From Candidatus Cloacimonadota bacterium (GTDB lineage: Bacteria > Cloacimonadota > Cloacimonadia > Cloacimonadales > JAJBBL01): a stretch of 8,385 nt of DNA. Position 1 is the stretch's first letter. Every line of letters starts with the position of its first letter. The notes under the pieces were generated by a model. That model ran no database searches. It was not told the DNA's origin and worked only from the letters and a program-made list of their open reading frames with translations. The stretch spans positions 1 to 8,385 of the forward strand of contig JAJBBL010000138.1 in NCBI GenBank assembly GCA_020532365.1, given 5' to 3'. This document shows positions 6,685 through 8,385 of this stretch, piece after piece. A program made the position numbers and the translations under genes.

Positions 6685-7284
6685 TTAAATCTCTCCTAAG
6701 TTTTTTGATACAAAAAAGTTAACGATGCCCATCAGAACAGAAAAGACCAGGAAGCTGGAAAAATACCCGCTATATCCCGGAATGAAATAGCTCACAAACG
6801 GTGGGAGCAATACAATCATATACTGAGCAAACCTGATCTGCTTGAATGCAAGGATGACGATCATCGCCAAAACAGCAACGATTAACATCGGAATAAAAGC
6901 GAAAAATGAGACAAATCCGATGAAAGAGAAAAGACCTCGACCACCCTTAAACTTGTTGGTAACCGGTAAACAATGTCCTAAAATCATCGCAAAGCCATAA
7001 ACCATCAATAGCTTTGGATCAATGATTTCAATAGCCAAACGGCCGAATATTAACTTGATTAACTGAAGGTATATGTATATCTTGCCCATGTCGACTATGC
7101 CGACAAGCACGCCAAGCGTCTTACTTACGTTTTGATAAATATTTTCAGTGTCAGGGTGTCCTGTGCCAACTTTATATATATTGAGTCCTTTGAAGTTTTT
7201 AGCGATAAGTCTCGCTGTGGAAAAACAGCCTATTGCGTAGGAAACGATAATTAAAAGTATAATGATAAGTGGGTATGGAAGCAT
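6685..7284 (-). CDS. plsY: PlsY-like membrane glycerol-3-phosphate acyltransferase, divergent
   Basis: A 199-residue polytopic membrane protein of the PlsY family, whose typical members transfer an acyl group from acyl-phosphate to glycerol-3-phosphate to start phospholipid synthesis. Family marks seen: an N-terminal helix with GCFSTARLIAK (19-29, equivalent to the GS.P.GYLIAK segment), the VDMGK turn (64-68) and a well-kept second motif, GHCLPVTNKFKGGRGL (103-118), which matches the GH.FPV..KFKGGKG phosphate-binding loop. The first motif is changed: the usual KVGSGN-IGATNV reads KVGTGHPDTENI (38-49). The third motif (HREN-type, near the C-terminus) is missing; the protein ends NFFVSKNLGEI. 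It may therefore be a paralogue with another acyl acceptor or donor, or an impaired enzyme, rather than the cell's main PlsY. GGAG lies 5 bases before the ATG, and the gene starts 21 bp after the yggS stop. Confidence 0.75.
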   Translation of the reverse strand: MLPYPLIIILLIIVSYAIGCFSTARLIAKNFKGLNIYKVGTGHPDTENIYQNVSKTLGVLVGIVDMGKIYIYLQLIKLIFGRLAIEIIDPKLLMVYGFAMILGHCLPVTNKFKGGRGLFSFIGFVSFFAFIPMLIVAVLAMIVILAFKQIRFAQYMIVLLPPFVSYFIPGYSGYFSSFLVFSVLMGIVNFFVSKNLGEI

Positions 7285-7305
7285 TCTATCTCCGTAAAAA
7301 TTATT

Positions 7306-8028
7306 TTAGTTTTCTCGATGACCAAAAATAGCCGAGCCTATTCTCAACATATTAGCACCCTCTTCAATGGCTATTTGATAGTCGCCTGACATCCCCATTG
7401 AAAGGATTTCCATATCGCAGTTTTCAATTTTCTCAGCTTGTAGTCGCTCATAAATTTCTCTTAGCATAACAAAACACTCTCGGATTTCAGTAGCATCGTC
7501 AGTTAGCTTACTAATGGTCATCAACCCTTTGATTTTGACATTGCTAAATTGACTGATTTGACGAACCGCTTCAAGAAGCTCTGAGTAATCAGGAGCGAAA
7601 CCGGATTTACTCTCTTCACCTGAAGTATTTATTTGAAAGAGTATAGGTTGGATACGCCCTATTCTCTTAGCGCTATTGTTCAGGGATTTCGCCAAAGAAA
7701 TAGAGTCTATGGAATGGATCAACGCTGGATTCAACGATAAAAGTTTATTGATTTTATTGCGCTGCAGGTGTCCGATGAAGTGAAACTCAGGTGATGGTTG
7801 GTTTAGTAACGGTATTTTTTCTTCAGCCTCTTGGACACGATTTTCGCCAATATACTCTATTCCTGCGAAAGTTGCTTGGTTGATTAGCTCGACCGGATGT
7901 GTTTTAGTCACAGCTATTATTTTAATAGTTTCAGGGTCAACTCCGACCTTTGTAGCGGTGTCGCTGACGATCTTTTTTATTTCTCGGTAATTCTCTTGAA
8001 TATGACCGTAGTTTTCTTCTTTTTCCAT
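7306..8028 (-). CDS. yggS: YggS/PLPBP family pyridoxal-phosphate homeostasis protein
   Basis: A 240-residue cytoplasmic protein with the alanine-racemase-like TIM-barrel fold. It binds PLP without known enzymatic activity and helps balance vitamin B6 and amino-acid pools. The PLP-binding lysine is in IIAVTKTHP (K42). Other family motifs follow in order: GENRVQEAEEKI, FHFIGHLQRNKINKL, INTSGEESKSGF, KGLMTI and the phosphate-binding end LSMGMSGDYQIAIEEGANMLRIGSAIFG. The chosen ATG (8028) gives MEKEENYGHIQENYREIKKI, which aligns with the usual N-terminus of the family (about 230 residues). The frame is open further up to a TTG at 8103, but the extra 25 residues have no family counterpart and overlap promoter-like DNA. 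The ribosome binding site is poor: GGAG lies 13 bases before the ATG. It is the first gene of the run and often sits in housekeeping contexts, so a functional tie to the lipid genes is not implied. Confidence 0.92.
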   Translation of the reverse strand: MEKEENYGHIQENYREIKKIVSDTATKVGVDPETIKIIAVTKTHPVELINQATFAGIEYIGENRVQEAEEKIPLLNQPSPEFHFIGHLQRNKINKLLSLNPALIHSIDSISLAKSLNNSAKRIGRIQPILFQINTSGEESKSGFAPDYSELLEAVRQISQFSNVKIKGLMTISKLTDDATEIRECFVMLREIYERLQAEKIENCDMEILSMGMSGDYQIAIEEGANMLRIGSAIFGHREN

Positions 8029-8067
8029 CTTGTAATTCAATCTCCAATTTTCTGACGCGTATAACCT

Positions 8068-8100
8068 ATTATCAGATTGATAACCTCGGATAAGTGTCAA
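8068..8100 (-). promoter_or_regulatory. Weak promoter-like pair with internal palindrome upstream of yggS
   Basis: On the minus strand a perfect -35-like TTGACA (8100-8095) is followed by GATAAT (8073-8068), but the spacing is 21 bases instead of 16-18, so it is a poor sigma-70 match. Within and overlapping it is a perfect palindrome, TTATCA-GAT-TGATAA (8069-8083, 6-bp arms, 3-base centre), of the shape bound by dimeric repressors. It lies 41-55 bases before the chosen yggS start, a sensible place for a promoter or operator. No regulator gene is present in the window. The motifs are visible; the function is inferred. Confidence 0.25.
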
Positions 8101-8103
8101 CAA

Positions 8104-8385
8104 AAAAGTAGTTTGAAGCTCGATCTTAGAGGGTGTAAAAAAGTGAGTTTACGGTCAACTTTCTCTGATTTTCAGTGTGCTTTAGAGGTCAACCATTCTA
8201 TCTCTCTATGTGATAGCAGTTTACAATCCCTCATCTAAGGGGTGTCTAAGGAGAATAGTCGTAGGCGGCCCTAAGCCGCCTACGACTATTCTCCTTACTT
8301 TCCTATAGGGTGAAGGGTTGAAAATATGAGGTTAAATGGGTGTTGTTTTAGAAGGCAAAGATGGGGAGAGAAAACTCTTGTTTGA
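8104..8385. other. Intergenic region without a supported gene
   Basis: This 282-bp stretch carries no open frame with family resemblance on either strand. Short open frames enter from the right edge on the minus strand and stop near 8353, 8332 and 8296. One of them could be the C-terminus of a gene lying outside the window, but none can be recognised. GGTCAAC occurs at 8153-8159 and 8187-8193 (GTTGACC on the minus strand), with a related GTTGACA at 8101-8095. CTAAGG is repeated at 8235-8240 and 8246-8251, next to the long inverted repeat. The segment probably holds the promoter of the gene run. Confidence 0.5.
8247..8297. repeat. Perfect 23-bp inverted repeat with 5-base loop (long hairpin)
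   Basis: Bases 8247-8269 and 8275-8297 are exact reverse complements, with loop CCTAA at 8270-8274. The outer half of each arm is mixed (TAAGGAGAATAGTC) and the inner half is GC-rich (GTAGGCGGC). Pairing stops abruptly at both ends (C opposite C at 8246/8298). The hairpin would be very stable in RNA on either strand. No T-run follows on the minus strand; only a mildly T-rich CTTTCCT follows on the plus strand. It may be a factor-assisted or bidirectional terminator for the gene to the right, or one copy of a dispersed palindromic element. Confidence 0.8.

Noticed and set aside
7306..7320. His-Arg-Glu-Asn at the C-terminus of YggS, resembling PlsY motif 3
   Set aside because: It is the normal end after the family's IFG motif and lies in a different protein from the PlsY-like one. 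The resemblance is chance.
8029..8103. TTG-started N-terminal extension of YggS (25 extra residues)
   Set aside because: It has no counterpart in the family, uses a rare start codon and overlaps the palindrome and promoter-like boxes. The ATG at 8028 gives the usual N-terminus.
8326..8385. Plus-strand ATG frame (19 codons, MRLNGCCFRR...) ending exactly at the window edge
   Set aside because: It is very short, has no ribosome binding site and no family resemblance.

Overview
The window is a single run of eight protein-coding genes, all on the minus strand. Read in transcription order, from high to low coordinates, they are: a YggS/PLPBP-type PLP-homeostasis protein, a divergent PlsY-like membrane acyltransferase, a two-lobed GNAT-fold protein, a PAP2/AUR1-like membrane phosphatase or phosphotransferase, a predicted outer-membrane beta-barrel protein, a BatA/VWA membrane protein, an Xaa-Pro aminopeptidase (M24B), and the first 61 codons of phosphopantetheine adenylyltransferase (coaD), which runs off the left edge. 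No rRNA, tRNA, CRISPR array, transposase or phage gene was seen.

The organism is a diderm bacterium with a moderately AT-rich genome. The evidence is an exported beta-barrel-like protein with a signal peptide and an aromatic/hydrophobic C-terminus. The BatA-type protein and the style of the barrel protein suggest the FCB superphylum (Bacteroidota, Cloacimonadota and relatives). This assignment is an inference from protein style; nothing in the window proves it.

Region by region: bases 8104-8385 hold no convincing gene but contain a perfect 23-bp inverted repeat (8247-8297). A small operator-like palindrome lies at 8069-8083. Bases 3577-8028 form a tightly packed block of five genes (gaps of 21 and 3 bp, then overlaps of 1 and 29 bp) and are probably one transcript. 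Its middle three members are two membrane enzymes and one acyltransferase-like protein, all from families that act on lipids or acyl groups. This suggests an envelope-lipid function, ending in an outer-membrane protein. The BatA/VWA gene follows after 60 bp, with a 14-bp palindrome over its ribosome binding site. A 164-bp gap with a terminator-like hairpin then separates it from the pepP-coaD pair, which overlap by ATGA.

The most interesting signals are the lipid-type trio (PlsY-like lacking a catalytic motif, GNAT, PAP2/AUR1-like), which may make or remodel an unusual lipid, possibly sphingolipid-like, and the perfect long hairpin upstream of the run. The rest looks like ordinary housekeeping sequence.
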